DNA from: Candidatus Heimdallarchaeota archaeon | GTDB lineage: Archaea > Asgardarchaeota > Heimdallarchaeia > JABLTI01 | NCBI GenBank assembly: GCA_019058165.1 | Contig: JAHLVZ010000019.1 | Coordinates: 1-35,777, forward strand | Direction: 5' to 3' | Length of the DNA: 35,777 nt | Part shown: positions 14,493 to 22,564 of the stretch, one piece after another | Layout of the letters: every line of letters begins with the position of its first letter | Position numbering within the stretch: position 1 is the stretch's first letter | The notes under the pieces: model-generated | The model's input: only the letters and a program-made list of their open reading frames with translations | Told to the model about the DNA's origin: nothing | The model's database searches: none | Made by a program: the position numbers and the translations under genes

Positions 14493-16463
14493 TTGATTGA
14501 ATTCAAGTTAACGAAGGGTCTAACTCCGAAAGGTGATCAGCCTAAAGCGATCAAAGCAATAGTTGATGGTTTCAAGAAAGGATTAAGTCGTCAAGTACTG
14601 AAAGGAGTTACAGGCTCAGGCAAGACATTCTCAGTTGCAAATATAGTAGAGAAATTACAAGTACCCACACTAGTTTTGTCACCAAATAAAACCCTTGCAG
14701 CTCAACTTTGTTCAGATTATAGACGATACTTTCCTGATAATGCTGTTGAGTACTTTGTGTCATTCTATGATTATTATCAGCCAGAAGCGTACGTTCCCCG
14801 GACAGACACCTATATTGGCAAGGACACTTCCATTAATGAAGAAATTGAAAAGATGAGACATGCTACAACTCACGCTCTTGCTACTAGAAGAGATGTCATC
14901 ATCGTTGCAAGTGTATCAGCTATTTTTGGTTTAGGGCCACCTCAAGCATATCGTACTATCCTTAATCTTGAAAAAAATGTAACTGTAAAAAGAATGCAGA
15001 TTCTCAGAAGATTAGTTGCTTTACAGTATGAGAGAAATGATTTTGAATTGAAAAGAGGAACATTTCGAGCGAAAGGTGATACCATAGAGATTTTTCCACC
15101 TCATTCTGATAAGACAACTATTCGCATTGAAATGTTTGGAGATACTATTGAAAAAATAACAGAAAACGAATATCCAACCGGTAAGAAGCTAAACGAAATA
15201 GAATCGTTTAATGTTTTCCCAGCAACTCATTATATGACTGAAGAAGAAACAATTTCAGGTGTTGCTGATAAAATCAGAAGTGAACTTGATGAGAGAATAA
15301 CCTATTTTGAAGAAAAGAATCTGCTTTTAGAGAAGCAGCGGATTTCTGAAAGAACACGTTATGACCTCGAGTTGTTACAATCAATAGGTTATTGCCCTGG
15401 GATTGAAAACTACTCTATGTATTTAGACAATCGTAATTTCGGAGAACGTCCATTTGTTTTATTAGATCATTTTCCTGAGGATTTCCTTATGGTTATTGAT
15501 GAATCCCATATTACTATACCTCAAGTTGGTGGTATGTATGCGGGAGATCGTTCACGAAAACAAACGTTAGTTAATTATGGTTTCCGACTTCCTTCAGCAC
15601 TTGAGAATCGTCCTCTTCAATTTGAAGAATTTAAAGCTTTTATGAAAAAAGTTGTTTTTACTTCAGCAACTCCAGGACCATATGAGTTCGAACATGGAGA
15701 AGCTATTGTTGAACAAATTATTCGTCCAACTGGACTGGTCGACCCTGAAATTATCATCAAACCTATTGATAATCAAGTTGATGTGCTACTTGATGAAATA
15801 GTAAAACGTGTAAAAATCAAAGAACGAACTTTAGTTACCACATTGACTAAAAGAATGGCTGAAGAGTTAGCTCAATACCTTGCTGAGAAAGGAATTAAAG
15901 CGGAATACTTGCATTCAGAAATTCAAACTATTGATAGAGTATCAATCTTGCGTGATTTGCGCAAAGGAAAATTCGATGTTATTGTTGGAATTAATCTTTT
16001 ACGAGAAGGTTTGGACCTACCGGAAGTATCATTGGTTACTATATTAGATGCAGACAAAGAAGGTTTTCTCAGATCTCAACGTTCCCTCACTCAAATTATC
16101 GGAAGAGCTTCGAGGAACATAAATGGAAGGGTGATTCTTTTTGCTGATAATATGACTAATTCGATCAAGAGAACAGTAGAAGATAATAATCGTAGGAGAA
16201 GAATACAAATACAATACAACAAGAAACACGGCATTACTCCACAAACAATCCAAAAATCATTGGAAGACATAACTGATGGCTTAATAAAATTAGAGAAAAT
16301 TCCTGCAAGGAAAGCCCAAGAATTCAGGCAAATGGAAGAAAGTGATTTAGTTCTCGTTCTTATGGAGTTAAAAGATCAAATGAAAGAAGCAGCACAAAAA
16401 CTTGAGTTTGAAAAAGCAGCTGAAATCCGTGATTTAATCCGTGAATTAGAAGGCGCAAACTGA
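14493..16463 (+). CDS. uvrB: UvrABC excinuclease subunit B
   Basis: This is the DNA damage-verification helicase of nucleotide excision repair, loaded by UvrA and cut by UvrC. The family N-terminus FKLxxGLTPKGDQPKAI indicates the TTG at 14493 as start (656 residues); the ORF track begins 8 codons earlier. Visible features are Walker A GVTGSGKTF, the beta-hairpin region YYQPEAYVPRTDTYIGKD, Walker B MVIDESH, the LREGLDLPEVSLV and IIGRASRN helicase motifs, and a C-terminal UVR motif (EKAAEIRDLIREL). All key parts are intact. UvrB is a bacterial-type protein that reached several archaeal lineages by transfer. uvrA and uvrC are not in the window. The endA-like gene follows on the same strand 84 bases later. 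Confidence 0.97.
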   Translation: MIEFKLTKGLTPKGDQPKAIKAIVDGFKKGLSRQVLKGVTGSGKTFSVANIVEKLQVPTLVLSPNKTLAAQLCSDYRRYFPDNAVEYFVSFYDYYQPEAYVPRTDTYIGKDTSINEEIEKMRHATTHALATRRDVIIVASVSAIFGLGPPQAYRTILNLEKNVTVKRMQILRRLVALQYERNDFELKRGTFRAKGDTIEIFPPHSDKTTIRIEMFGDTIEKITENEYPTGKKLNEIESFNVFPATHYMTEEETISGVADKIRSELDERITYFEEKNLLLEKQRISERTRYDLELLQSIGYCPGIENYSMYLDNRNFGERPFVLLDHFPEDFLMVIDESHITIPQVGGMYAGDRSRKQTLVNYGFRLPSALENRPLQFEEFKAFMKKVVFTSATPGPYEFEHGEAIVEQIIRPTGLVDPEIIIKPIDNQVDVLLDEIVKRVKIKERTLVTTLTKRMAEELAQYLAEKGIKAEYLHSEIQTIDRVSILRDLRKGKFDVIVGINLLREGLDLPEVSLVTILDADKEGFLRSQRSLTQIIGRASRNINGRVILFADNMTNSIKRTVEDNNRRRRIQIQYNKKHGITPQTIQKSLEDITDGLIKLEKIPARKAQEFRQMEESDLVLVLMELKDQMKEAAQKLEFEKAAEIRDLIRELEGAN

Positions 16464-16486
16464 AAATTCAGAACCTTTAAGCAATT

Positions 16487-16516
16487 CTTTAAAAAGCGAG
16501 TATTTTATCTTTAAAC
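16487..16516 (+). promoter_or_regulatory. Two candidate TATA elements upstream of the endA-like gene
   Basis: CTTTAAAAAGCG (16487-16498) and CTTTAAAC (16509-16516) lie about 50-60 and 32-39 bases before the TTG start. Both resemble the TTTAAA element seen upstream of other genes in this window. Confidence 0.3.
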
Positions 16517-16547
16517 AAGTAAAAACACCAATTCCAGTGATGTTATT

Positions 16548-17153
16548 TTGGGAAATCAAGAAAAGAAACAAAAAAAATCTGAAGATGTAAGTTTAGAGGT
16601 ACAGAAAACTAAGAAAAAGAAATCTTCGGAGCCTATTCTTGCTAAGTTAATAAAAAGTGAGATTCTTATCGAAGATCACCAAGATGCAAGAATAATTTAT
16701 GACAATGGTTACTATGGTCTTCTCAATAAAGATAAAACCTTATCTCTGAATTTTGAGGAAGCACTTCACTTACTGGAAAGAGATGTCATAAAAATCGCAG
16801 ACGAAAATGGTGTTTGGCTTGATGTGAGTAATTGTGCTTGGATATTCTCTGAAAGAAAGGATAGTTTCTGGTCAGATTATTTAGTCTATAAGGACTTACG
16901 AAATAGAGGATATATTGTAGGACAAGGCATTAGTGACGTAGTAAAATACCGACTTTATCCGCGTGGGGCAAAAATAGGTCAAGAAGTTGCGAAAATTATG
17001 GTTACACCCTTAGGAGAGGGTATGACAATTAATATTGAAAGTTTAGATGAAATTGTAACCCAAACTCAAAGTTTGAAGAAGAAATTGTTAATTGCTTGCG
17101 TTGATCGATTGGGTGATGTTTCTTATTATGAGTTACAAACACTCTTCAATTAA
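16548..17153 (+). CDS. endA: tRNA-intron endonuclease subunit-like protein, catalytic His absent
   Basis: The 201-residue protein has both EndA domains: an N-terminal domain (DNGYYGLLNKDKTLSLNFEEALHLLE) and the catalytic-type C-terminal domain (YLVYKDLRNRGYIVGQGI ... KKKLLIACVDRLGDVSYYEL). In active EndA the triad is Tyr, His ten residues later, and a Lys. Here Tyr137 (RLYPRG) and Lys177/178 are present, but the residue ten after the Tyr is Val147 (GQEVAKIMV), so the general-acid His is lost. It may be a structural subunit of a heteromeric endonuclease, needing a catalytic partner elsewhere. A Lys-rich N-terminal tail (1-30) is additional. It starts at TTG; rpiA follows within 31 bases. Symbol given for the family, not for activity. 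Confidence 0.8.
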   Translation: MGNQEKKQKKSEDVSLEVQKTKKKKSSEPILAKLIKSEILIEDHQDARIIYDNGYYGLLNKDKTLSLNFEEALHLLERDVIKIADENGVWLDVSNCAWIFSERKDSFWSDYLVYKDLRNRGYIVGQGISDVVKYRLYPRGAKIGQEVAKIMVTPLGEGMTINIESLDEIVTQTQSLKKKLLIACVDRLGDVSYYELQTLFN

Positions 17154-17183
17154 GAGTAAATCAGTAAATAGTTGTGGGAAACA

Positions 17184-17888
17184 ATGACTGGGAATAAAAA
17201 AGCAATTCAAGAAATGAAGAGAAAAGCAGCAAAAGAAGCACTCAAATTCGTTAAAGATAGGATGGTTCTTGGAATCGGTAGTGGATCAACAGTTAGAGAA
17301 TTCATAAAGCTATTAGGAACCTCGGATTTTGACACCCAAGAAATCGTTTGTATACCAAGTTCACTTGATACCGAAAACATGTTAATAGAAAATAATATGG
17401 TGGTTGGAACATTAAACCAATATCCTGTTATTGATTTAACTGTTGATGGAGCAGATAGAGTCGATAAAGACTTAAATGTAATCAAGGGCGGTGGGGGTGC
17501 ATTATTAAGAGAGAAGATAATTGCTGCTGCTGCTAAAGATTTAGTTATCATTGTTGATGAATCAAAAATGGTTGATGAATTAGGAGGAAGTTTTCCAATT
17601 CCTGTCGAAGTAATCCCTCATGCAAAAGAATTCGTTAAGAAGAAATTACTTGCTCTACAAGGTGAACCTGAATTACGGATAGCTTCAGATAAACTAGGAC
17701 CTACAGTAACAGACAATGGTAATGTCATCCTGGATACAGATTTTAAGATAATTAGTAATCCTACGATATTTGAAGGAATTTTAAACAATATTCCAGGTGT
17801 TATGGAAAATGGTCTTTTCCCAAACTACATAGTAAGCAGAGTAATAGTTGCAACTGAAAAGGAGATAAAAGTAAAGGAAAAAACGTGA
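17184..17888 (+). CDS. rpiA: Ribose-5-phosphate isomerase A
   Basis: This cytosolic enzyme interconverts ribose 5-phosphate and ribulose 5-phosphate in pentose metabolism. Motifs are the phosphate loop LGIGSGSTV, DGADRVD with the catalytic Asp, IKGGGGALLREKI and the DESK segment, all as in RpiA. The length (234 residues from the ATG at 17184, preceded by GTGGG) is standard; the ORF track uses a TTG four codons earlier. It is probably cotranscribed with the endA-like gene and converges with the PIN-ATPase gene. Confidence 0.96.
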   Translation: MTGNKKAIQEMKRKAAKEALKFVKDRMVLGIGSGSTVREFIKLLGTSDFDTQEIVCIPSSLDTENMLIENNMVVGTLNQYPVIDLTVDGADRVDKDLNVIKGGGGALLREKIIAAAAKDLVIIVDESKMVDELGGSFPIPVEVIPHAKEFVKKKLLALQGEPELRIASDKLGPTVTDNGNVILDTDFKIISNPTIFEGILNNIPGVMENGLFPNYIVSRVIVATEKEIKVKEKT

Positions 17889-17899
17889 TTTAGATAAAG

Positions 17900-19747
17900 T
17901 TATTTTTGCTTTGCGTAAACCGTTTCTCCTTTGTTAATCATTCTAATGATTTCCCTTGCAATAGAAGTAGCACGTTCTATTTTGATCTCGCCTTTTTTGC
18001 CAATTGATCCTTGGAATAATGCCTTTTCATTTGTAGAGATTTCTACATTAATCCCTCGCAAATCTTCTTGAAAGCTTAGAATAACATGTGTTTTGGTAAA
18101 TCGAATATCAACTGGTAGTTGACCTTGGAGTTGTGCTTTATCTGTTGAGTTAGTGGGTTCATCATCATAATGTAGTGCTTTGACATCAATTCTCATACCA
18201 ATTTTCTTTTCAAGCTCAGTAATTGTTTTCCCTTTTCGACCAATTATTAGTGGAATTTCGTCTTCTGGCACTTCAACTCGTATTGAATTTTTACTCAACT
18301 TTGTAATCCTAATTTGTTTCGAGTTAATTTGACGACGAATAATTCTTTCTATTTCCTTCTTTTCTTGTGGTTTCATTGGTAGAGATGGTTGAGCACTTAC
18401 ACTACCAACAGGAATAACAGATACTTGTTCACCGAAAACAAAGATGTCATATTTTAATTTATGAGTTTCAAAATCTCTTACTTCAATTACCGGACGTGCA
18501 AGATCTCTTTCTTGCATACCAGAAGGAACTTTTACTGTCATCTTAAGTTCTAAAACATCACAAATTTCTCCATCTTCGATGAAGATAACGGTATCAAGAA
18601 TGCTTGGTATCATTCCAAGATCGATTCTTCCAATAAAGCGCTGAATTGCTTCAATTGCTTTTGTGGAATGAATTACCCCTACTAATCCGATTCCCGAGAG
18701 ACGCATATCAGCAAAGGCCTCAAAATCAGGGGTTTTTCGCAATTCATCAAATATAACGAAATCAGGTCTCATAAGTAACATGATATCAGCAGTTTTCCTA
18801 AAATCACCAGCAAGAGTTGTGTATTGTGATACTTCAGGTCCTACTTGCAGATCTCGAGGTTTTTCAACCGTTTTCACGGTTTTATTTTGCGCTGCATAGA
18901 AATCAGCTAATGCTTGCGCAAAAGTTGATTTTCCTGCACCTGGTGATCCAGCAACTAAAACTCCTTCTGCTCTCTTTTTCAATCTCTCTAGTAAATTTGG
19001 AGAGAGTTTGTAATAATCTAAAGAAAGTTTTGTAATAGGTTTAACGGCAGTAATCTCAAGAGCATCAGAAAATGGTGGTTGAGCAATAACAATTCTCATA
19101 GATTCAAGTTGGATAACCTTTACTCCTGGCTCATCCATTTCAATAAATGAATCCGGTGTAACACGTGCAATGGAAAGAATATCTAAGATTAATTCATCAA
19201 TTTCTTCATGAGTTGTTGGGTTCTCATGTATCTTTACTAATTGCCAATCTCCGGGTTTTCCTTTCTTTGCTTGTGGAGGAACTTTTTCTCTGATGTGTAC
19301 AGACATAGTTTGTTCATCAAAGAAATCGAATATTCTTACAAGCGGTTTCTTCTTAGGTGTTTGTTTTAGATATTCAACAAGAATTCCCTCAACTTCACAC
19401 ATAGAGACAAGAATTTTATCGCTGGTGAAAACAACTGCATCATGTTCACGAGCTACATCTCTTATTCTCGCATCTAATCCTCCTGAAGATGCTAATCGAA
19501 TTTCTTCAAGCTTTGGTCTTTCCCCTGCAAGAGTGATGGGAACCCCCATACGTTTACATTCAAATCGAAGATTCTTTAATTCCTCTAACCCTTCAAAACC
19601 TTTGGCTCGATGATTATTTGCCATATTCTCAATTTCACTTATCACTACGTGTGGAATAATAACTTCTACTACTTTTCCTTCGAGAGCAAGAATTTCTTCT
19701 ACGATAAACTTTGAAACAATCACACTGGTATCTGGTACAATTTTCAC
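17900..19747 (-). CDS. PIN-domain ATPase with C-terminal KH domain
   Basis: This is a conserved archaeal fusion protein. The N-terminal PIN nuclease domain (1-130) keeps acidic residues at D6 (VPDTS), E38, D92 and D110 (FTSDK). A VirB11/PilT-like ATPase core follows, with Walker A GSPGAGKST (267-275), Walker B FVIFDELRK (330-338) and GVIHSTK. The C-terminus has a KH RNA-binding domain with the GRKG loop (503-506). The combination suggests an RNA-processing or quality-control nuclease powered by ATP, but the function is not established. It is not part of the pilus locus despite its VirB11-like fold. It starts at GTG with AAGGATG about 11 bases upstream and stands alone. Confidence 0.93.
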   Translation of the reverse strand: MKIVPDTSVIVSKFIVEEILALEGKVVEVIIPHVVISEIENMANNHRAKGFEGLEELKNLRFECKRMGVPITLAGERPKLEEIRLASSGGLDARIRDVAREHDAVVFTSDKILVSMCEVEGILVEYLKQTPKKKPLVRIFDFFDEQTMSVHIREKVPPQAKKGKPGDWQLVKIHENPTTHEEIDELILDILSIARVTPDSFIEMDEPGVKVIQLESMRIVIAQPPFSDALEITAVKPITKLSLDYYKLSPNLLERLKKRAEGVLVAGSPGAGKSTFAQALADFYAAQNKTVKTVEKPRDLQVGPEVSQYTTLAGDFRKTADIMLLMRPDFVIFDELRKTPDFEAFADMRLSGIGLVGVIHSTKAIEAIQRFIGRIDLGMIPSILDTVIFIEDGEICDVLELKMTVKVPSGMQERDLARPVIEVRDFETHKLKYDIFVFGEQVSVIPVGSVSAQPSLPMKPQEKKEIERIIRRQINSKQIRITKLSKNSIRVEVPEDEIPLIIGRKGKTITELEKKIGMRIDVKALHYDDEPTNSTDKAQLQGQLPVDIRFTKTHVILSFQEDLRGINVEISTNEKALFQGSIGKKGEIKIERATSIAREIIRMINKGETVYAKQK

Positions 19748-19990
19748 TGATAATTACACATCCTTGCAATTCAAATAACTATGATTAAATTAAGCTTTAA
19801 ATGCTTTCTTTTAATTCGTAAGTTTCTATGTTCTATCCTATTTTTAGTTATCTAAATTTTTTTCCCCGAAATTGAATTATTACTCGTATTAAAAACAATG
19901 TGATTTTTTCAAAACAAACCAAATACATATACATTTAACTCAAAAATTGTAATTAAAGTGTAAATTAATTGCTTTAAACAGTGAAAGATA

Positions 19991-20458
19991 ATGACCCATA
20001 TGAATGCCTCTGAGGAAGAAAACCAAAAATTTGAACAAGAAGAAATTGAGGAAGGAGATATAGATCTTACAGCTCTTACACCAGAGGAAAAAGATGCGTT
20101 AATTCTTGAAATGCAATCAGAGGAAATGATGAAGAAACAAGAACAAGTAAAAGAAACTTTAACTCCTCCTGTAAAAAAGAAGAAAAGACGAAAGAAAAAA
20201 AGCCCACCATCAGGAGCTGACATTGCTCCCGGATTTGGTTGGGTCGTTATTAAAATGGCATCTGCAATGACATTTAGCATGGTATTTATCTTAATAGGAC
20301 CAATACTCACTATTTTTTCAATTGTAAAACTCATCCAAACGCAATGGACTATTGACTGGAATGCATTGTACTTTTCGGGCTATATTATTTTCATATTTGC
20401 AGGTATCGGGATGGTAATTAGTTCCTATTATTTATTCAAGTACATTATCAGGGACTGA
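19991..20458 (+). CDS. Small two-helix membrane protein with acidic/basic N-terminal tail
   Basis: The 155 residues begin with a charged tail: Glu-rich (EEENQKFEQEEIEEGDIDL), then a Lys/Arg cluster (PVKKKKRRKKKSPP, about 57-70). Two hydrophobic helices follow (MASAMTFSMVFILIGPILTIFSI and YFSGYIIFIFAGIGMVISSYYLF) with a short loop between. No family recognised. Met1 and Met4 are alternative starts. It diverges from the PIN-ATPase and converges with a ubiquitin-fold gene. Confidence 0.65.
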   Translation: MTHMNASEEENQKFEQEEIEEGDIDLTALTPEEKDALILEMQSEEMMKKQEQVKETLTPPVKKKKRRKKKSPPSGADIAPGFGWVVIKMASAMTFSMVFILIGPILTIFSIVKLIQTQWTIDWNALYFSGYIIFIFAGIGMVISSYYLFKYIIRD

Positions 20459-20503
20459 TATATCTGCGAAAAGTCTATTCAGTCAAATAAAATCTACTTA
20501 TAA

Positions 20504-20529
20504 AGTTAAAAAGGGAATGAATGCATTCC
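20504..20529 (-). terminator. Hairpin and T tract on the minus strand after the small ubiquitin-fold gene
   Basis: GGAATG-AATG-CATTCC is a perfect 6-bp inverted repeat. Read on the minus strand it is followed by CTTTTTAACTTT, so it would end the 20552-20764 transcript; it also lies in the convergent gap. Confidence 0.45.
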
Positions 20530-20551
20530 TACAATAGTGTAGATAAATCTA

Positions 20552-20764
20552 CTATCCACCTTTAAGAATCGGCAGAACAATGATTTCATCATTTTTCTCG
20601 ACAAGTTGTTCTAATTTTGCACGAGAACCATTGACTAGGATAGTATGTCTATCAAGATTTTTAATCCCTACTTTCAAAAGAAATTCCTTTAATTCCATTC
20701 TCTCCTCTGGGATAAATTTCAGTATACTGCTTTTTCCAGATTCAGAACCGCTCAAACATTTCAC
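20552..20764 (-). CDS. Small ubiquitin-fold (ThiS/MoaD/SAMP2-like) protein ending in Gly-Gly
   Basis: This 70-residue protein has the ThiS/MoaD beta-grasp pattern: N-terminal strands, a helix (RMELKEFLLKVGIKN), HTILVNGSRA, an acidic turn VEKNDEIIVLP and the C-terminal tail PILKGG. Length and tail match sulfur carriers of the ThiS/SAMP2 type. It starts at GTG (20764), unusual but with no better Met nearby. No ThiF/MoeB-like E1 or ThiG is adjacent. It differs clearly from the other Gly-Gly protein at 9636-9908, so the genome has at least two. Confidence 0.83.
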   Translation of the reverse strand: MKCLSGSESGKSSILKFIPEERMELKEFLLKVGIKNLDRHTILVNGSRAKLEQLVEKNDEIIVLPILKGG

Positions 20765-20933
20765 CTTAGGGAATGAATAGTATATTTATAAGATTATAAG
20801 ATAAATAATAATCTTTCCTATATTTATTTCAATTCTTTTAGAATATGAATCTTATTATTTTAATGTAAAATTAATTATATTCAAAAGATAACTTAATTTA
20901 TTAGGAAATTTTGTATGTGAGAATAAAATTCTT

Positions 20934-21533
20934 CTAAACCGGCTTGGGAAACACCATTTGTGAGATATTTTTTGACACTCGACGTTTCTTTGTTTCAATT
21001 ACTTGATCATGAATCCACTGAAAAGCCTCGTATATCCCTAACCCGGTGATAGAGCTTGCTTTTTGTACATGAATAGTTCGATCGAACAATCCTGTAAGTT
21101 GAAAGAGGTGAATAATATAAGCAAGCGAACAAACATTAGGCAAATCCTGTTTCGTAGCGAGAACTAGAATTGGAATATCAGGATTACAATAATTATTGAT
21201 TGCTTTATGGAAGATATCTTTAGCTAATGGTAATCGAGTAATATCACTTGAATCAACGACGAAAATTAAAATATCTGCTCTTTCAATGTACGCCGGCCAA
21301 AAGTGACGAAATACTTCTTGCCCCCCAAGATCCATAACGGACATAGATAATTTGCCAAGTTTGAAATTCTCGTGATTTACACCCATAGTAGCTATAGTTT
21401 CACGAAACTCACCTTTCTTTAGAAAGCTAAGGATTGAAGTTTTACCAGCATTATCTAAACCACACATCGCAATATTGACTTTACGATCAACTTTTCCAAA
21501 GAGTTTTGCTAGGAATCCCAATTTTTTTTCCAT
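20934..21533 (-). CDS. Arf/Arl-family small GTPase
   Basis: This 199-residue small GTP-binding protein has Arf-type motifs: G1 GLDNAGKT (25-32), G2 ATMGVN with the switch I Thr, G3 DLGGQE (68-73, the Gln in Arf position), G4 TKQD (127-130) and G5-like SSITG. These separate it from Ras/Rab (DTAGQE). A short N-terminal amphipathic segment (LGFLAKLFGKV) resembles the Arf membrane helix, but there is no Gly2 for myristoylation. A basic tail KKKRR follows the G domain. In eukaryotes Arfs recruit coats and lipid enzymes to membranes; Asgard archaea carry many such GTPases. AAGGT sits about 8 bases before the ATG. A divergence or partner gene is not seen. Confidence 0.93.
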   Translation of the reverse strand: MEKKLGFLAKLFGKVDRKVNIAMCGLDNAGKTSILSFLKKGEFRETIATMGVNHENFKLGKLSMSVMDLGGQEVFRHFWPAYIERADILIFVVDSSDITRLPLAKDIFHKAINNYCNPDIPILVLATKQDLPNVCSLAYIIHLFQLTGLFDRTIHVQKASSITGLGIYEAFQWIHDQVIETKKRRVSKNISQMVFPKPV

Positions 21534-21661
21534 CCGTTATTACCTTAATTTGAAGAGCAATTAGAGGTATCAAAAAAAGCATATAAACTCCACTTACAAT
21601 TACAAAATCATCCAGAAGAATGAACTGCTAAGACAAAAATCAATATCAAATAAATATGTTA

Positions 21662-21696
21662 AATTGGCAGTCTTAAAATCTTAAGACTAACCAATT
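21662..21696 (-). terminator. Long hairpin at the end of the ABC transporter operon
   Basis: AATTGG-(C)-AGTCTTAA-AATC-TTAAGACT-(AA)-CCAATT gives an 8-bp inner stem and a 6-bp outer stem around a small internal loop. It begins at the stop codon of the ABC ATPase gene. There is no strong T tract after it on the minus strand, so it may be a terminator, an RNA stabiliser or a 3' processing structure. Confidence 0.45.
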
Positions 21697-22564
21697 ATTC
21701 TTTACCATTATCTTTAGGAACAAAGATTTTGAAAATTTCTTCACTTTCACGACTTAATAAAAGATCTTCTCGAGATTTAAAGAGCTCACGCAAATTTGTA
21801 GGAATCTGTAAAGCACCAAACGCATCACTGAAAACTGGAATGTTTTTCTCATCAGCAAATCCATGTCTTACACTTGTTATGCGACCATCTACTAAGAGCA
21901 TGGTTCGATATCCTCGAGCGATTAGTCTTCTATCATGAGTCGCTAGTATCATTGTCACTCCAAGATCTTCATTTATTTTTTCAAAAAAGCTAATAATCTT
22001 TTCTGAAGTTTGCGAATCAAGCTCTCCAGTAGGTTCATCTAAAACAACGAGTTCAGGTTTGTTGGATAATGCTACTGCCAGTGAAATTCTTTGAATTTCT
22101 CCACCAGAAAGTTGAGTGGGTTTGTGATGCGCACGATCCAGTAATTCTACTTCCTCAAGTAATTCTTTAGTTCTTGCCATCCTTTCCTCTCGAGGAACTC
22201 CAAGAATTCGCATGGGAACTTGAATATTTTGAGATGCAGATAATTCCCAAATAAGATTCATTTGCGGAAGTTGCCAAACAACACCTACTCTCTTTCTTCT
22301 ATAATCAACCATTTCTGCTCGAGTAAACTTGGCAATATCAGTATTTCCAACCCTCACAACCCCTGCTGAAGGTTTCAAATTACCTGCCAAAATGTTCAGC
22401 AGAGTCGATTTGCCAGAACCACTAGGACCTACGCAAAGGGTGATTTCCCCTTTGTTAATTTTCATTTCTAAACCACGAAGAGCAGGAACTCGAACTCTAT
22501 TTTTCTCATCTGCATAGATTTTTATCAAGTCCGTACATTCAACAAATATTTCGTTATTTTTCAA
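21695..22564 (-). CDS. ABC transporter ATP-binding protein (MacB/LolD-type)
   Basis: This 289-residue ATPase subunit has Walker A GPSGSGKST, the Q-loop (WQLPQMN), signature LSGGEIQRISLA, Walker B LVVLDEPTGELD and the H-loop ATHDRR. The family is the one that pairs with FtsX/MacB permeases (lipoprotein release, efflux, envelope stress or cell-division functions). Its TTG start overlaps the TGA stop of the permease gene by 4 bases, so translation is probably coupled. The C-terminal 60 residues extend past the core domain (LRELFKSREDLLLS). Confidence 0.95.
   Translation of the reverse strand: MKNNEIFVECTDLIKIYADEKNRVRVPALRGLEMKINKGEITLCVGPSGSGKSTLLNILAGNLKPSAGVVRVGNTDIAKFTRAEMVDYRRKRVGVVWQLPQMNLIWELSASQNIQVPMRILGVPREERMARTKELLEEVELLDRAHHKPTQLSGGEIQRISLAVALSNKPELVVLDEPTGELDSQTSEKIISFFEKINEDLGVTMILATHDRRLIARGYRTMLLVDGRITSVRHGFADEKNIPVFSDAFGALQIPTNLRELFKSREDLLLSRESEEIFKIFVPKDNGKE

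Noticed and set aside
17900-19747. VirB11/PilT-like ATPase as the motor of the tadC pilus locus
   Set aside because: The protein has a PIN nuclease domain and KH domain and lies about 10 kb from tadC; this fusion is a separate, widespread archaeal family.
19909-20334. 141-residue minus-strand ORF over the small membrane protein
   Set aside because: Phe/Ser-rich translation of the Lys-rich plus-strand codons; a shadow of 19991-20458, which has a credible membrane layout.
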